This document shows positions 43,765-53,665 of a DNA stretch of 64,000 nt, one piece after another. Within the stretch, counting starts at the first letter, position 1. Every line of letters starts with the position of its first letter. The notes under the pieces are model-generated. The model had not been told where the DNA came from and made no database searches. It saw only the letters and a program-made list of their open reading frames with translations. Both the position numbers and the translations under genes were made by a program. The DNA is taken from contig JAEUHH010000011.1 of NCBI GenBank assembly GCA_016795505.1, positions 1-64,000 on the forward strand, written 5' to 3'. This stretch comes from Verrucomicrobiales bacterium. Its GTDB lineage: Bacteria > Verrucomicrobiota > Verrucomicrobiia > Verrucomicrobiales > DEV007.

Positions 43765-45639
43765 TCACTCGCGGCCGGTGACGTTCTGGAGAGCCGCCAG
43801 ACCGCGGAGCAGCTTGAACTTCCCGTTGTTTTTGCGAGTGAGGTTCTGGAAATGGTCCTTCGTCTGGTCGTCCATCGGCTCCTCCTCCCCGAGGAAAGCC
43901 ACCAGATGCAAGGAGGGCGGCTCGACGCCGGACTCGCGATGGTATTGCTTCACCGCGTTGCGGATGAGTTTCTCAATATCCTCGGGCACATACGGTTCGC
44001 GGCCCGGCATCTGGGCGCCCGGAGTGCCGCCGGTGGCCTGCGGCGGGGTGGCTCCGGTGATTTCCTGGACCAACTGGCCGAAATTGAGCACCACTTTGGG
44101 CGGCAGGCCCTTTTCAGCACGGGCGGCATTCTCTTTTTGCAACCACTCGCGGGTGCGTTCCTGGGCCTTGTTCCAGGCCTCGCGGTCGCGCGGATCGACG
44201 GTGCCGGGCGTGCCGGGGTTCCGCTCCAGATCTTTGCGGTAGGCCTCCATCTCCTCGGGAGTCAGCGACCGCCGCAGGGTCCGGTAACCGGCGGAGATGC
44301 AAAAAATGGCGCTGGCCTCCCACTCGATGGCTTTCTGGATGGCTTTCGGGTAATGGGCGAGGTCGCGGGCCGGGATGGGCTCGATGTCGCCGGCGAGTTC
44401 GATCGCGACACCTTCCTGGGCGCCCAGTCCGAGTCGCTCGTAGTCGCGGTTCAGCGGTTGCAGCCACTCCACCGCCATCCGCAGGGCCGACGGCATGGCG
44501 ACGACGGGCTCATCGGCAAAAGCCAGCAGGCGACCGCCCTGGTAGAGCAGGATGTTGAACCGGGTGCCGCGATTCAGGCCAGCCAGCATGATGCCGATCT
44601 CGTTTTTGACCTTGTCGTAGGCATACATGCCGCCCTTTTCGTCGACCAGCATCTCCGGGGTGGCATCGATGATGAACACGATGCGTTTCCCGCCCGCGCT
44701 CATGCCGAAGAAGTTCACCTGCGAGGTCTCGCGGGCGTCACCGGAAAAGCTCAGCCCCTCGCCCAGCGGCGCCACGCCATTCATGAGGGAGGTGACATCG
44801 ACGGACTGGGTCTGGTCCATCTCGGGGATGGCCACGGGCGACTCGGCGAGTGCGCCGATGACGTTCGGCAGCATGCCGGAGGCGGCGGCGGTCTTGGGAT
44901 CGCTGCTTTTCGGCTTCGGGGGGACGGGAATGGGCTCCGTCGACGGATCGGGCACCTCCACGGCGGCGATGAACTGCGGCGGCGCGATGTGCGGGACGCT
45001 GACGACGATGAAGCCGACCAGAAATGCCGTCGCGACATGCACGAGCAGGGCAAGGCTGAAGGCGGACAATTTCTGACCCGCCTGGGAACGCCGCTGACGC
45101 TGTGTCTGCCCCTGCACGGTCTCCAGCAGCACCTTGGCGCGCAGGTGCTCCCATTTGCGTCCGCGTTTCTCGCGCAGTCGCTTCAGATTGACCGGCACGG
45201 GCGCGGGTCGCGGGGCGCCGGGAGTTGGCTCGGTGGCTTTGGGCTTTTCCGGCTCAGCCGGATTCGGCCGAAGAAAGAGTTTCAGTTCATCGTCGGGAGC
45301 GGACAGGGCTCTCGCGGATTTGGGCTCGGCGCGGGGCTCTTCTTCCCGCCTCTCCGGCTGAGGCTCGGCCGGCTTCTCGACCACATGCGGCTCGACCGGT
45401 GCCTCCTCTCCGAACAGGGCGAACGCCCCGCGACCGTGCACCAGCATCGTGTGCAGCCGGTATTGCAGGTCGGGCGGGAGCGGAGACTCATCCGGAGATT
45501 CGCGGACGTAGCGTCGGGCTTCCGCCATGTCGTCGCGCCTGACCGCGGCCTCAATGAGACGGATGCGCAGCGACCAATCCTCGGGATGCCGGGCAAGCCG
45601 GGCCTCCATATCGGAAAGGCTGGGGGGAGCGTCGGTCAT
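43765..45639 (-). CDS. Membrane protein with TPR-like N terminus, one TM helix and degenerate vWA-like domain
   Basis: 624 residues from the ATG at 45639. N-terminal helical region (SDMEARLARHPEDWSLRIRL, RRDDMAEARRYVRESP) parallels those at 18705 and 21042. A Pro/Glu-rich linker and a basic patch precede the helix LSAFSLALLVHVATAFLVGF near 195-215. The vWA-like fold starts near 317 with KRIVFIIDATPEML, so the DxSxS metal site is lost (DATPE). A charged linker and a C-terminal tail (residues 480-624) with RVPEDIEKLIRN-like helices follow. Probably a pseudo-vWA binding module in the envelope. Confidence 0.78.
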   Translation of the reverse strand: MTDAPPSLSDMEARLARHPEDWSLRIRLIEAAVRRDDMAEARRYVRESPDESPLPPDLQYRLHTMLVHGRGAFALFGEEAPVEPHVVEKPAEPQPERREEEPRAEPKSARALSAPDDELKLFLRPNPAEPEKPKATEPTPGAPRPAPVPVNLKRLREKRGRKWEHLRAKVLLETVQGQTQRQRRSQAGQKLSAFSLALLVHVATAFLVGFIVVSVPHIAPPQFIAAVEVPDPSTEPIPVPPKPKSSDPKTAAASGMLPNVIGALAESPVAIPEMDQTQSVDVTSLMNGVAPLGEGLSFSGDARETSQVNFFGMSAGGKRIVFIIDATPEMLVDEKGGMYAYDKVKNEIGIMLAGLNRGTRFNILLYQGGRLLAFADEPVVAMPSALRMAVEWLQPLNRDYERLGLGAQEGVAIELAGDIEPIPARDLAHYPKAIQKAIEWEASAIFCISAGYRTLRRSLTPEEMEAYRKDLERNPGTPGTVDPRDREAWNKAQERTREWLQKENAARAEKGLPPKVVLNFGQLVQEITGATPPQATGGTPGAQMPGREPYVPEDIEKLIRNAVKQYHRESGVEPPSLHLVAFLGEEEPMDDQTKDHFQNLTRKNNGKFKLLRGLAALQNVTGRE

Positions 45640-45760
45640 CGATCCGGTGGCTGACTGGGCAAGGAAAACAGGAACGGGGCGGCGGTTGTCGGCGGGAAGG
45701 CATTCAACCCCAACGCCCTCTGATCGGTTTCTGTGGTGAGATTGCCGGACCGGAAGCCTC

Positions 45761-45774
45761 TTTGTGACAAAAAA
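45761..45774 (-). promoter_or_regulatory. Motif TTTTTTGTCACAAA upstream of the degenerate vWA gene
   Basis: On the minus strand about 122 bases before the start at 45639. It matches TTTTTTTGTCACGG at 18559, about 135 bases before the paralogous gene at 18705. In the same divergent gap, TTGTCACGAAAAT (45815-45827) faces the aldolase gene, so the two motifs form an interrupted inverted pair. Confidence 0.35.
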
Positions 45775-45890
45775 GGCCCCGTCCCGTCCGACACGGGAGC
45801 CCATCGGAGTCGCCTTGTCACGAAAATACCCGATTGTCCCCCACCCCGGCCCGTGCTAGAGGCAAGTCATAGACTTTTCCCACCCGCCAC

Positions 45891-46682
45891 ATGAGTAAAT
45901 CGAAACGCCTTTCCGCCTTCCTCCAGCGCGATCAGCGCACCGTCATCGTCCCCATCGATCACGGCACCGCCATTCCCGTTCCGGGGCTGGAAAATACCGG
46001 CGCGCTGATCGAGGCCCTCGCGCCCCATGCGGATGGCTTTGTGGTCAATCTGGGAGTCGCCCAGGCCTACCGCGACGTGCTCGGCGACAAGGGCGTCTGC
46101 CTGCGCACCGACTGCTACAAGCCCGCCCACGGGACCAATGAGGACTTCGGCTCCTACCGCCTCTACGGTGCCGACGAGGCCGAGGAAGTCGGCGCTCAGG
46201 CGATGATGAACATGCTTTACATCCATCATCGCAACGAGGTGGAGATCTTTCGCGAGTGCGCCGAGTTGATCGCCGAGAGCCTGGAGGCGGAGATCCCGGT
46301 CATCGTCGAGACGCTGCCGTTCGGGATCGGCCGGCCAGACGACTACACCGTGGAGAACATCGGCTTCGCCGTCCGCGCCGCGGCCGAACTGGGCGCCGAC
46401 ATCGTGAAGACGGCTTACCCCACCGGGGCGACCGTCGACCAGTTCAAAGCCATCGTGGACGCGTGTTTCGTCCCGGTCATCGTGCTCGGCGGCGCCGCCA
46501 TGGGCGATGATGCCGCCCTGCTCACGATGGTGAAAAATGCCATCGACGCCGGTGCCGCCGGCATCGCCGTGGGCCGCAATGTCTGGCAGCATCCCGCCCC
46601 GGCCAAAATCACCGCCGCGCTCCATGCCATCGTGCATGACAGCGCCAGCGTCGACAGCGCGCTGAAGATCGTGAGGGCTTGA
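45891..46682 (+). CDS. DeoC/LsrF-family class I aldolase
   Basis: 263 residues, (beta/alpha)8 barrel. Motifs: TVIVPIDHGTAIP at the N terminus, ADIVKTAYPTGATV with the Schiff-base Lys near residue 173, VPVIVLGGAAMGDD, and GAAGIAVGRNVWQHP phosphate-binding end. This is the DhnA/LsrF/archaeal class I fructose-bisphosphate aldolase group. LsrF processes phosphorylated autoinducer-2 derivatives; others cleave sugar phosphates. Upstream neighbour genes are unrelated, so the substrate is open. The 251-base gap to the divergent vWA gene is the only promoter space. Confidence 0.85.
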   Translation: MSKSKRLSAFLQRDQRTVIVPIDHGTAIPVPGLENTGALIEALAPHADGFVVNLGVAQAYRDVLGDKGVCLRTDCYKPAHGTNEDFGSYRLYGADEAEEVGAQAMMNMLYIHHRNEVEIFRECAELIAESLEAEIPVIVETLPFGIGRPDDYTVENIGFAVRAAAELGADIVKTAYPTGATVDQFKAIVDACFVPVIVLGGAAMGDDAALLTMVKNAIDAGAAGIAVGRNVWQHPAPAKITAALHAIVHDSASVDSALKIVRA

Positions 46683-46712
46683 TGGCAGAAATAGGTGCGG
46701 GAGCCCGGCCGC

Positions 46713-47024
46713 TCATCCGACGGCCCGTTCGCGACGCAGTCGGCCATCCAAAGCGCGCTCGAAACTCACCAGGCGCCTCATCAGGGCGTTGTATCGGGAG
46801 TGGGCATCCACTCCGTGCCGTTTGCCCAACTGAAAATAGAGCTCGTGCTCCGGACACTCCGGAAATGCAAACGGCAGCGCAACACCCAAAGTCCTCAGCC
46901 GGGGAGCCCCGATCGCCACGAGCAGCGCCTCTGTCGAATCAAAAACACCGCGCTCTAGGTCGGCCAACCCCACGGTCACGAGCTCCGAGCCCGGCAGATC
47001 CGAATAAAAGTCAGGCGTCTTCAT
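46713..47024 (-). CDS. Small protein of unknown function, partner of a nucleotidyltransferase-like gene
   Basis: 103 residues from the ATG at 47024, which overlaps the stop of the upstream gene by 14 bases. Sequence (TPDFYSDLPGSELVTVGLADLERGVFD ... HGVDAHSRYNALMRRLVSFERAL) is not a family I recognise; it is predicted soluble and mostly helical. The tight overlap means the two proteins are made together, as in toxin-antitoxin or two-component DNA-protection modules. Confidence 0.65.
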   Translation of the reverse strand: MKTPDFYSDLPGSELVTVGLADLERGVFDSTEALLVAIGAPRLRTLGVALPFAFPECPEHELYFQLGKRHGVDAHSRYNALMRRLVSFERALDGRLRRERAVG

Positions 47025-47544
47025 TCTCAATCAGGCGGGTGACAGCGGCGCGCACCGAGTCGGGTTCTATGGCCGGATACCGGCTCCATTCACCGGGCGT
47101 CAACTGATCGCAGAGCTCCAGCAATCGCGTCGGCACGACCAGACCAACCCTGACCATCGCCGCCACATCGACGCGGTCTTTGGCATGATCTCTCTCCAGT
47201 TTCGACAGGGACTGGGTGTAAAAATCGAAGTGATAGAAATCGACCCTGTTAATCGTCGTGATCCATTTGGATCGCTCTCTCCACCCCGGGAGGGCGGGAA
47301 CGAAATCGTCCGGACTGGCCATCTCGATATTCACGTTCTGCCGGATTTTGAGCCCGGGAAGGCATTCAAAAATCCCTTCAGGTTCCGGGAAAAACTTCAG
47401 ATCCACATCGATGGTAGCCTGCCTCCATCCCAGAACCACCGCCGAGCTGCCTCCGGCAATGTAAACCGAGCCCGGCCCCCGACAGCTATTGCCGAGATCC
47501 TCCAACAGCCGCAGGATCTTCTCTCCATCAACGGGATCGCGCAT
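47011..47544 (-). CDS. DUF6036/AbiEii-like nucleotidyltransferase-fold protein
   Basis: 177 residues. The nucleotidyltransferase fold is suggested by VYIAGGSSAVVLGWRQATIDVDLKFF (GGS-type loop and D-x-D pair). The C-terminal half (RDHAKDRVDVAAMVRVGLVV) resembles the DUF6036/MNT region. AbiEii-family proteins act as toxins or antitoxins that modify tRNA or proteins. Coupled with the small gene downstream; no other defence gene is adjacent. Confidence 0.7.
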   Translation of the reverse strand: MRDPVDGEKILRLLEDLGNSCRGPGSVYIAGGSSAVVLGWRQATIDVDLKFFPEPEGIFECLPGLKIRQNVNIEMASPDDFVPALPGWRERSKWITTINRVDFYHFDFYTQSLSKLERDHAKDRVDVAAMVRVGLVVPTRLLELCDQLTPGEWSRYPAIEPDSVRAAVTRLIENEDA

Positions 47545-47769
47545 GGCGGGGAATCTAACGCGGAATCACATTTTCTCCACCCGGCAGCGCCCCCTCGTCG
47601 GAGCCATGGGAAATCCGATTCACACCGGTCCGTCCGATCCTTTCACCGATCCTCCCAGTACTGCACCGAGCCCAAACTTTACCGCACGTCTGTTTCCCGC
47701 TGAAATTCCGGATTCTTGACCTATTTTTCGCCCCAATTCACTTCCCTTCGCACGCCCTCTTAATTCACG

Positions 47770-49746
47770 ATGAAATCCCTCTGGTCCGATTCCGCAGCCC
47801 AGTCCTTCCCCGGCGACCTCGGCCGCCGCGTTTACACCTCGCGCCTGCTCGGCGCCAATCCCGAACTCGTCCTCCACGGCGGCGGCAATACCTCGGTGAA
47901 AATCCGGGAGACCGACTTCTTCGGCGATCCGGTGGATGTGCTTTATGTCAAAGGCTCGGGCTGGGACCTCGCCACCATCGAGCCGGCCGGCTTTTCTCCG
48001 GTGCGGATGCCGGCGCTGCTGAAGATGGCGGAGCTGAAAGCCCTCTCCGACGCCGAAATGGTGAAGCAGCAGCGGGCCGCCATGCTCGATCCGGGCGCGC
48101 CGACGCCGTCCATTGAGGCCATCCTCCACGCCGTCATCCCGCAGAAATACGTCGATCACACCCACGCCAATGCCGTGGTCGCGCTGACCAATCACGCGGG
48201 CGGACGCGCCGCCGTCGAGGAAGTCTATGGCGACCGCATGGTCGTGATCCCCTACGTCATGCCCGGCTTCGTCCTCGCCCTCGAGGTGGCCAAGGCGCTG
48301 AAGAAAGTCGATCCCTACGCCATCGACGGCTTGATCCTGATGAATCACGGCATCTTCACCTTCCACGACGATGCCCGTCGCAGCTACGAACTCATGATCG
48401 AGCACGTCAGCCGGGCCGAGACCTACCTCGCGTCGAAAGTCGGCAAGAAATTCAAGCTGCCCACCGCCAAGCCCGCCGAAGACCTCGCCAGTCTGGCCGA
48501 AATCCGCCGCCGGGTCTCCGCCCTGCGCGGCGTGCCTGTCATCGCCCGGCTCGACCAGTCGCCCGAGGCAGTCGGCTTTTCCTCCCGCCCCGATGTGGCC
48601 AGCCTCGCAACCCGCGGACCGCTCACACCCGACCACACCATTCGCACCAAGCGCATCCCGGTGGTGATCGGCGACGACATCGGCAAGTCGATCGACCGCT
48701 TCGCGGCTGACTACGCGAAGTATTTCGAAAAGCACCGCCAGGGCGAGACCATGCTCACACCCGATCCCCGCTGGGCGGTCTGGCCGGGCAAGGGCGTGAT
48801 CAGCTTCGGCGCCACCGTGGCCGAGGCCGACATCGTGCGCGACATCGCCACCCACACCTGGCGCACCATCCAGGTGACCGAGGCCGCCTTCCCCGGCGGC
48901 TGGAAGGCCCTGCCCGCCGCGAAGTTGTTCGAGATCGAATACTGGGAGCTGGAGCAGGCCAAACTCAAGAAAGGCGGTTCCGCCCCCGTGCATCAGGGCA
49001 AAGTCGCCATCGTCACCGGCTCCGCCGCCGGTATCGGCTTTGCCTGCGCCGAGACCCTCGCCGAACAAGGCGCCAAAGTCATCGGCATCGACCTGAGCCC
49101 GGAGATCGAGTCCCAGATGGCCGCCATCGGCGGCGTCGGCATCGTGGCGAACCTCACCCAGGACACCGCCGTTCTCGCCGCCATCGAAGGTGCCGTGCGC
49201 GACTTCGGCGGCATCGACATCGTCGTCAGCAATGCCGGCATCTTCACCGCCGGCGCCTATCTGGAGGATCTCGATTCCAACAACTGGGACAAATCCATGG
49301 CCGTGAACCTCACCAGCCATCAGAAGCTGCTGAAATACACCATTCCCTACCTGAAAAAGGGCGCCAAAGACCCCGCCATCGTCCTGGTCGGCTCGCGCAA
49401 CGTCAATGCCCCCGGCGCCGGCGCCGCCAGCTACTCCTGCGCCAAGGCCGGTCTCACCCAGCTCTGCCGCGTCGCCGCGCTGGAGTTGGCCCCCTTCCAG
49501 GTGCGCTGCAATATTATCCACCCCGACGCCGTCTTCGATACCAAGCTCTGGACCCCGGAGAATCTGCAACGCTCCGCCGAGCGCTACGGAATGACCGTCG
49601 AGGAATACAAGACGCGCAACCTGATGAAGACCGAGATCAAATCCAAGGACATCGGCCGCATGGTCGCCGCGATGGCCTCCGGCTTGTTCGGAAAAACCAC
49701 CGGCGCCCAGGTCCCCGTCGATGGCGGCAACGACCGCGTCATCTGA
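47770..49746 (+). CDS. Bifunctional class II aldolase/short-chain dehydrogenase (RhaD-SDR type)
   Basis: 658 residues. The class II aldolase/adducin domain (about 1-390) has GGGNTSVKIRE and the metal His motif DHTHANAVVAL, plus LMNHGIFTFHDDARRSYE. The dehydrogenase domain starts near residue 413 with VTGSAAGIGFACAETLAEQG (NAD site), VVSNAGIF and the catalytic YSCAK near 556. In rhamnose catabolism such fusions cleave rhamnulose-1-phosphate and oxidise the lactaldehyde. No rhamnose isomerase or kinase gene is next to it, so the sugar is an inference. 227 bases separate it from the divergent nucleotidyltransferase gene. Confidence 0.88.
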   Translation: MKSLWSDSAAQSFPGDLGRRVYTSRLLGANPELVLHGGGNTSVKIRETDFFGDPVDVLYVKGSGWDLATIEPAGFSPVRMPALLKMAELKALSDAEMVKQQRAAMLDPGAPTPSIEAILHAVIPQKYVDHTHANAVVALTNHAGGRAAVEEVYGDRMVVIPYVMPGFVLALEVAKALKKVDPYAIDGLILMNHGIFTFHDDARRSYELMIEHVSRAETYLASKVGKKFKLPTAKPAEDLASLAEIRRRVSALRGVPVIARLDQSPEAVGFSSRPDVASLATRGPLTPDHTIRTKRIPVVIGDDIGKSIDRFAADYAKYFEKHRQGETMLTPDPRWAVWPGKGVISFGATVAEADIVRDIATHTWRTIQVTEAAFPGGWKALPAAKLFEIEYWELEQAKLKKGGSAPVHQGKVAIVTGSAAGIGFACAETLAEQGAKVIGIDLSPEIESQMAAIGGVGIVANLTQDTAVLAAIEGAVRDFGGIDIVVSNAGIFTAGAYLEDLDSNNWDKSMAVNLTSHQKLLKYTIPYLKKGAKDPAIVLVGSRNVNAPGAGAASYSCAKAGLTQLCRVAALELAPFQVRCNIIHPDAVFDTKLWTPENLQRSAERYGMTVEEYKTRNLMKTEIKSKDIGRMVAAMASGLFGKTTGAQVPVDGGNDRVI

Positions 49747-49776
49747 TCGATCCCCGGCCCACTGAGCCGGACCGGC

Positions 49777-50199
49777 TCAGCGCGGCAGCGTCATCCAGAC
49801 CCAGACCCAATTCGCCAACACCAGCACCAGCCCCACCGCCCAGGCGGTGCGGCGGGACAGGCCGGTGACGGATACGGTCCACCCGGACAAGAGCCGGACG
49901 GCCAGAGCGAGCCCCCCGGCCAGCAGACTGATCGCGACGAGGGGATTCGTCATCAGGGCGAGCATCCACTCGCCTCGCAACAGGGCAAACGTCGTCCGGG
50001 TCCCCCCGCAGAGGACACACGGTTGATCCGTGACCAGCCGAAACAGGCACGGCGCGTAGTCGGTCCCGGCTCGACGATTGGCCCAAGCCAGCGCCAGCAG
50101 GGCTGCTCCCAGACAAGCGGCGGCCACCACCAGAGGGATCGAAAGCCCCTTCCTGGCCGGAAACCGCCGCCTTACTTTCCGGAATCCGATGCGGATCAC
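49777..50199 (-). CDS. DUF2752 membrane protein
   Basis: 140 residues: two or three transmembrane helices and the DUF2752 motif PCVLCGGTRTTFALLRGEWMLAL with NPLVAIS. Function unknown. Overlaps the upstream DUF4190 gene by four bases (ATGA), so the two are translationally coupled. Confidence 0.78.
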   Translation of the reverse strand: MIRIGFRKVRRRFPARKGLSIPLVVAAACLGAALLALAWANRRAGTDYAPCLFRLVTDQPCVLCGGTRTTFALLRGEWMLALMTNPLVAISLLAGGLALAVRLLSGWTVSVTGLSRRTAWAVGLVLVLANWVWVWMTLPR

Positions 50200-50480
50200 T
50201 GCGGCGTCGGGACCATCCCCTCGGACATGGCGGCCGCGCCAAAACCGAGGACCATCAGCAGCACCCAGATGATCACACCGACGATCATCAGAATCGTGGC
50301 GACGATCCCGCAGATTTTTCCGGCCTTGGTCAGCCCTTCGCCAGTGGGGTCCATTTGACCGGCAGCGATGGCCTTCAGGTCACCATTGCCCATCACCCAG
50401 GCAATGATGCCGCAGATGGGGCAAAGGACGATGCCCAGAATGCCGAGAACGAGGATGAGTGTGCCGCGATGAGGTTGCAT
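50196..50480 (-). CDS. DUF4190-type small membrane protein
   Basis: 94 residues with two hydrophobic helices (TLILVLGILGIVLCPICGIIAWVMG and ICGIVATILMIVGVIIWVLL), a pattern typical of DUF4190 proteins. Paired with DUF2752 downstream, a frequent bacterial combination. No enzymatic residue stands out. Confidence 0.75.
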   Translation of the reverse strand: MQPHRGTLILVLGILGIVLCPICGIIAWVMGNGDLKAIAAGQMDPTGEGLTKAGKICGIVATILMIVGVIIWVLLMVLGFGAAAMSEGMVPTPQ

Positions 50481-50717
50481 GATTCGAGTCGGTTGATTGT
50501 TTTTTGACTGTTTTTGATTCCTTCAACCCTGCCTTGTTAAGATTTTCGGCGCCTCTCGTCAATGAAATTCGCGGGTTCCCAAAACGGCCCGGATCGCCCC
50601 CTCCCCGCCTCCCCGGCAGGCCGTTTTTCACATAGGGGTTGACGGGTGGCGGATCGTATCGCAGCCGTGAGGCCCTTTTTCCACCGCCAATCCGCATCCT
50701 TTTCCAGCCACAATCCC

Positions 50718-53300
50718 ATGGGTAAAACGCTGATCATCGCCGAGAAACCAAGCGTCGCCACCGACCTCCAGCGCGTGCTGGGCTCGGAGCCTTCGGTCGG
50801 CAAATTCCAGAAGGACAAGGATTTCTTCGAGAACGACGGCTACATCATCTCCTCCGCCATCGGCCACCTCGTCGAGCAGCAGATGCCCATGACCGCGGAC
50901 GGCAAGACCCTGCCGTGGAAGTTCGAGTGCCTCCCGGTCATCCCCCAGACCTTCGACCTCCAGCCCATCGAAAAGACCAAATCCCGCCTCGCCCTGCTGA
51001 CCCGCCTGATGAAGCGCAAGGACGTCGACACCATCGTCAACGCCTGCGACGCCGGCCGCGAGGGCGAACTCATCTTCCGCTACATCCTGCAATACAGCGG
51101 CGTGAAAAAGCCCACCAAGCGCCTCTGGATGCAGTCGATGACCAACCAGTCCATCCTCGACGCCTGGCGCCAGCTCCGGGGCGAGACCGAGATGCAGCCC
51201 CTCGCCGATGCCGCCGTGTGCCGGTCCGAGAGCGACTGGCTCGTCGGCATCAACAGCACCCGGGCGATGACCGCCTACAATTCCCGCTACGGCGGATTCT
51301 CCAAGACCCCTGTCGGCCGCGTTCAGACCCCGACGCTCGCCCTCCTCGCCGAGCGCGAAGTCGATATCGCGAATTTCGTCCCCCGCGACTACTGGGAAGT
51401 CCATGGCGACTTCGCCGTCGCCGCCGGCCAATACCCCGGCCGCTGGTTCGACGAAGCCTTCACCAAAAACGAAGCCGATCCCCACGCCCGCCCCGAGCGC
51501 CTCTGGGACCGCGCCCGCGCCGAGGCCATCGTCTCCCGCTGCCGCGGCCAGGCCGGCGAGATCGAGGAAAAGAAAAAGCCCGCCCGCCAGACGGCGCCGA
51601 TGCTCTACGACCTCACCTCGCTCCAGCGCGAAGCCAACGGCCGCTTCGGCTTCAGCGCCCGCCGCACCCTCCAGCTCGCCCAGCGCCTCTACGAGACCCA
51701 CAAGGCCCTCACCTACCCGCGAACCGATTCCCGCTACCTCCCCGACGACTACGTCGCCACCACCATCGGCACCCTGAAAAAGATCGCCTCCGCCGGCGGC
51801 GGCGCCGTCACCAACCTCGGCCCCTTCGCCTCCCGCGCCATCGACCAGGGCTGGGTCACCGGCAAAAACCGCCGCATTTTCAACGGCGCCAAAGTCAGCG
51901 ACCACTTCGCCATCATCCCCACCGGCCAGTTCCCCACCAAACTCGATCCCGAGGAGCAAAAACTCTACGACATGGTCACCCGGCGCTTCGTCGCCGCCTT
52001 CTACCCCGCCGCCGAGTTCGAAGTCACCACCCGCATCACCCGCATCGGGCAGGATGCCTTCCGCACCGACGGCAAGATCCTCGTCGTCCCCGGCTGGCTC
52101 GAGGTCTATGGCAAGGAAGCCCAGCTCCCCGAGACCGCCGAAGCCGGCGATGACAGCGGCGAAGGCACCAGCGGCGGCGGCAAAAACCTCGTCCCTGTCA
52201 CCCCCGGCGAGCGCGGCCAGGCCCGCGACGTCCGCGTCGAGGACAAAGTCACCAAGCCACCGGCACGCTACAACGAAAGCACCCTCCTCTCCGCCATGGA
52301 GACCGCTGGCAAGCGCGTCGAGGACGACGAACTGCGCGAAGCCATGAGCGAGCGCGGCCTCGGCACCCCCGCCACCCGCGCCGCCATCATCGAGGGCCTC
52401 ATCGCCGACGACTACGTCAGCCGCCAGGGCCGCGAACTCTTCGTCTCGCCCCGCGGCCTGCGCCTCATCGACCAGATCCACGACATGGGCATCGCCGTGC
52501 TCGCCTCGCCCGAGATGACCGGAGAGTGGGAGTTCAAGCTCAAACAGATGGAGCATGGCCAGCTCTCCCGGCCCGCCTTCATGGCCGAGATCAAGCGCCT
52601 CACCCAGGACGTCGTCGAGACCGCCCGCGCCGCCGCCCGCGCCAGCGTCGAGCGCGAGCACCCCGACTTTCCCGTCCCCTGCCCCGTCTGCGGCGCCCCC
52701 ACCCTGGGCCAGGACGAAGGCCGCTACAAGTGCAAGCAGCCCGACTGTCGCTTCTCCCTGCCCAAGATGCTCGCCGGCCGCCCCTTCACCGAGACCGAAG
52801 CCCGGCAGCTCCTCACCACCAAGCTCATCGGCCCCCTCACCGGATTCGTCAGCCGTTTCAAAAAGCCCTTCGATGCCGCCGTCGAACTGCAGGAGGACAA
52901 AAAGACCGGCCTCAAAGCCGCCTTCGTTTTCGAGAAATCCGAGGGCGAGATCGCCGAAGCCGACTCCATCGTCCCCGAGAACAAGCTCTGCCCCTGCCCC
53001 GTCTGCGAAAAAGGCGACATCTACGAGACCCCCGTCAGTTACGTGTGCAGCGTCCGCGCCCAGGGCGGAAAATGCGCCGGCCGCCTGTCGAAGGAGATGT
53101 GCAAATACACCATCCCCCGCGAGCAGGCCCTGAAATTCTTCGCCGAGGGAAAGACCGACCTCATCGAGCAGTTCATTTCCAAAAAGGGCCGTCCTTTCAA
53201 GGCCCACCTCGTCTGCCTCCCCAAAGCCAAGCGCATCCTGAGCTGGGAATTCCCCCCCCGCGAAGCCGCGCCCAAGAAAAAAGCCGCCGCCAAGGCCTGA
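50718..53300 (+). CDS. topB: DNA topoisomerase III (type IA)
   Basis: 860 residues from the ATG at 50718. Toprim domain: [20 protein letters not shown] at the start and [19 protein letters not shown]. Active-site Tyr near 333 in [14 protein letters not shown]. The C terminus has two zinc-ribbon-like segments ([20 protein letters not shown] and [13 protein letters not shown] ... CAGRLS) and a basic Lys/Ala tail. It relaxes and decatenates single-stranded DNA regions. A 418-base gap separates it from the upstream DUF4190 gene start; downstream lies the repeat block. Confidence 0.93.
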   Translation: MGKTLIIAEKPSVATDLQRVLGSEPSVGKFQKDKDFFENDGYIISSAIGHLVEQQMPMTADGKTLPWKFECLPVIPQTFDLQPIEKTKSRLALLTRLMKRKDVDTIVNACDAGREGELIFRYILQYSGVKKPTKRLWMQSMTNQSILDAWRQLRGETEMQPLADAAVCRSESDWLVGINSTRAMTAYNSRYGGFSKTPVGRVQTPTLALLAEREVDIANFVPRDYWEVHGDFAVAAGQYPGRWFDEAFTKNEADPHARPERLWDRARAEAIVSRCRGQAGEIEEKKKPARQTAPMLYDLTSLQREANGRFGFSARRTLQLAQRLYETHKALTYPRTDSRYLPDDYVATTIGTLKKIASAGGGAVTNLGPFASRAIDQGWVTGKNRRIFNGAKVSDHFAIIPTGQFPTKLDPEEQKLYDMVTRRFVAAFYPAAEFEVTTRITRIGQDAFRTDGKILVVPGWLEVYGKEAQLPETAEAGDDSGEGTSGGGKNLVPVTPGERGQARDVRVEDKVTKPPARYNESTLLSAMETAGKRVEDDELREAMSERGLGTPATRAAIIEGLIADDYVSRQGRELFVSPRGLRLIDQIHDMGIAVLASPEMTGEWEFKLKQMEHGQLSRPAFMAEIKRLTQDVVETARAAARASVEREHPDFPVPCPVCGAPTLGQDEGRYKCKQPDCRFSLPKMLAGRPFTETEARQLLTTKLIGPLTGFVSRFKKPFDAAVELQEDKKTGLKAAFVFEKSEGEIAEADSIVPENKLCPCPVCEKGDIYETPVSYVCSVRAQGGKCAGRLSKEMCKYTIPREQALKFFAEGKTDLIEQFISKKGRPFKAHLVCLPKAKRILSWEFPPREAAPKKKAAAKA

Positions 53301-53586
53301 GACGCCGCAGAGCCGATCTGGCAAGCCGCTGGGTATTCCCCGTCCCTCCGGGGCGTCGGTCAGACACACGTGGGAAGGACCATGGGTTCCCTTCGCGTGT
53401 CGGCGTTTCCGATTCGCGACATTCGTTTCATTCGTTTCCATTCGCGTTCAGACATCCGGGTAACGAGCGCCAATCCCTCCTCGCGCCCCTGCCGGGGCGC
53501 AGGTTATTGGGGGGATTCCTTCCGGGGGTTCCCCTCGTTTCACTCGGTCCACCCCCGGCTCATTTCCGTCGTCCCTCCGGGACGCA

Positions 53587-53634
<48 letters not shown>

Positions 53635-53665
53635 ACGGTCTATCGGTTCACATCCGATCCCGCCC

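Noticed and set aside
45700-45735. A seventh GATC palindrome unit near GCCCTCTGATCGG
   Set aside because: Only half a unit matches and no second unit lies 22 bases away.
50628-53441. A 937-codon open frame on the minus strand over topB
   Set aside because: Antisense shadow of topoisomerase III, low-complexity Gly/Ala/Asp-rich translation.
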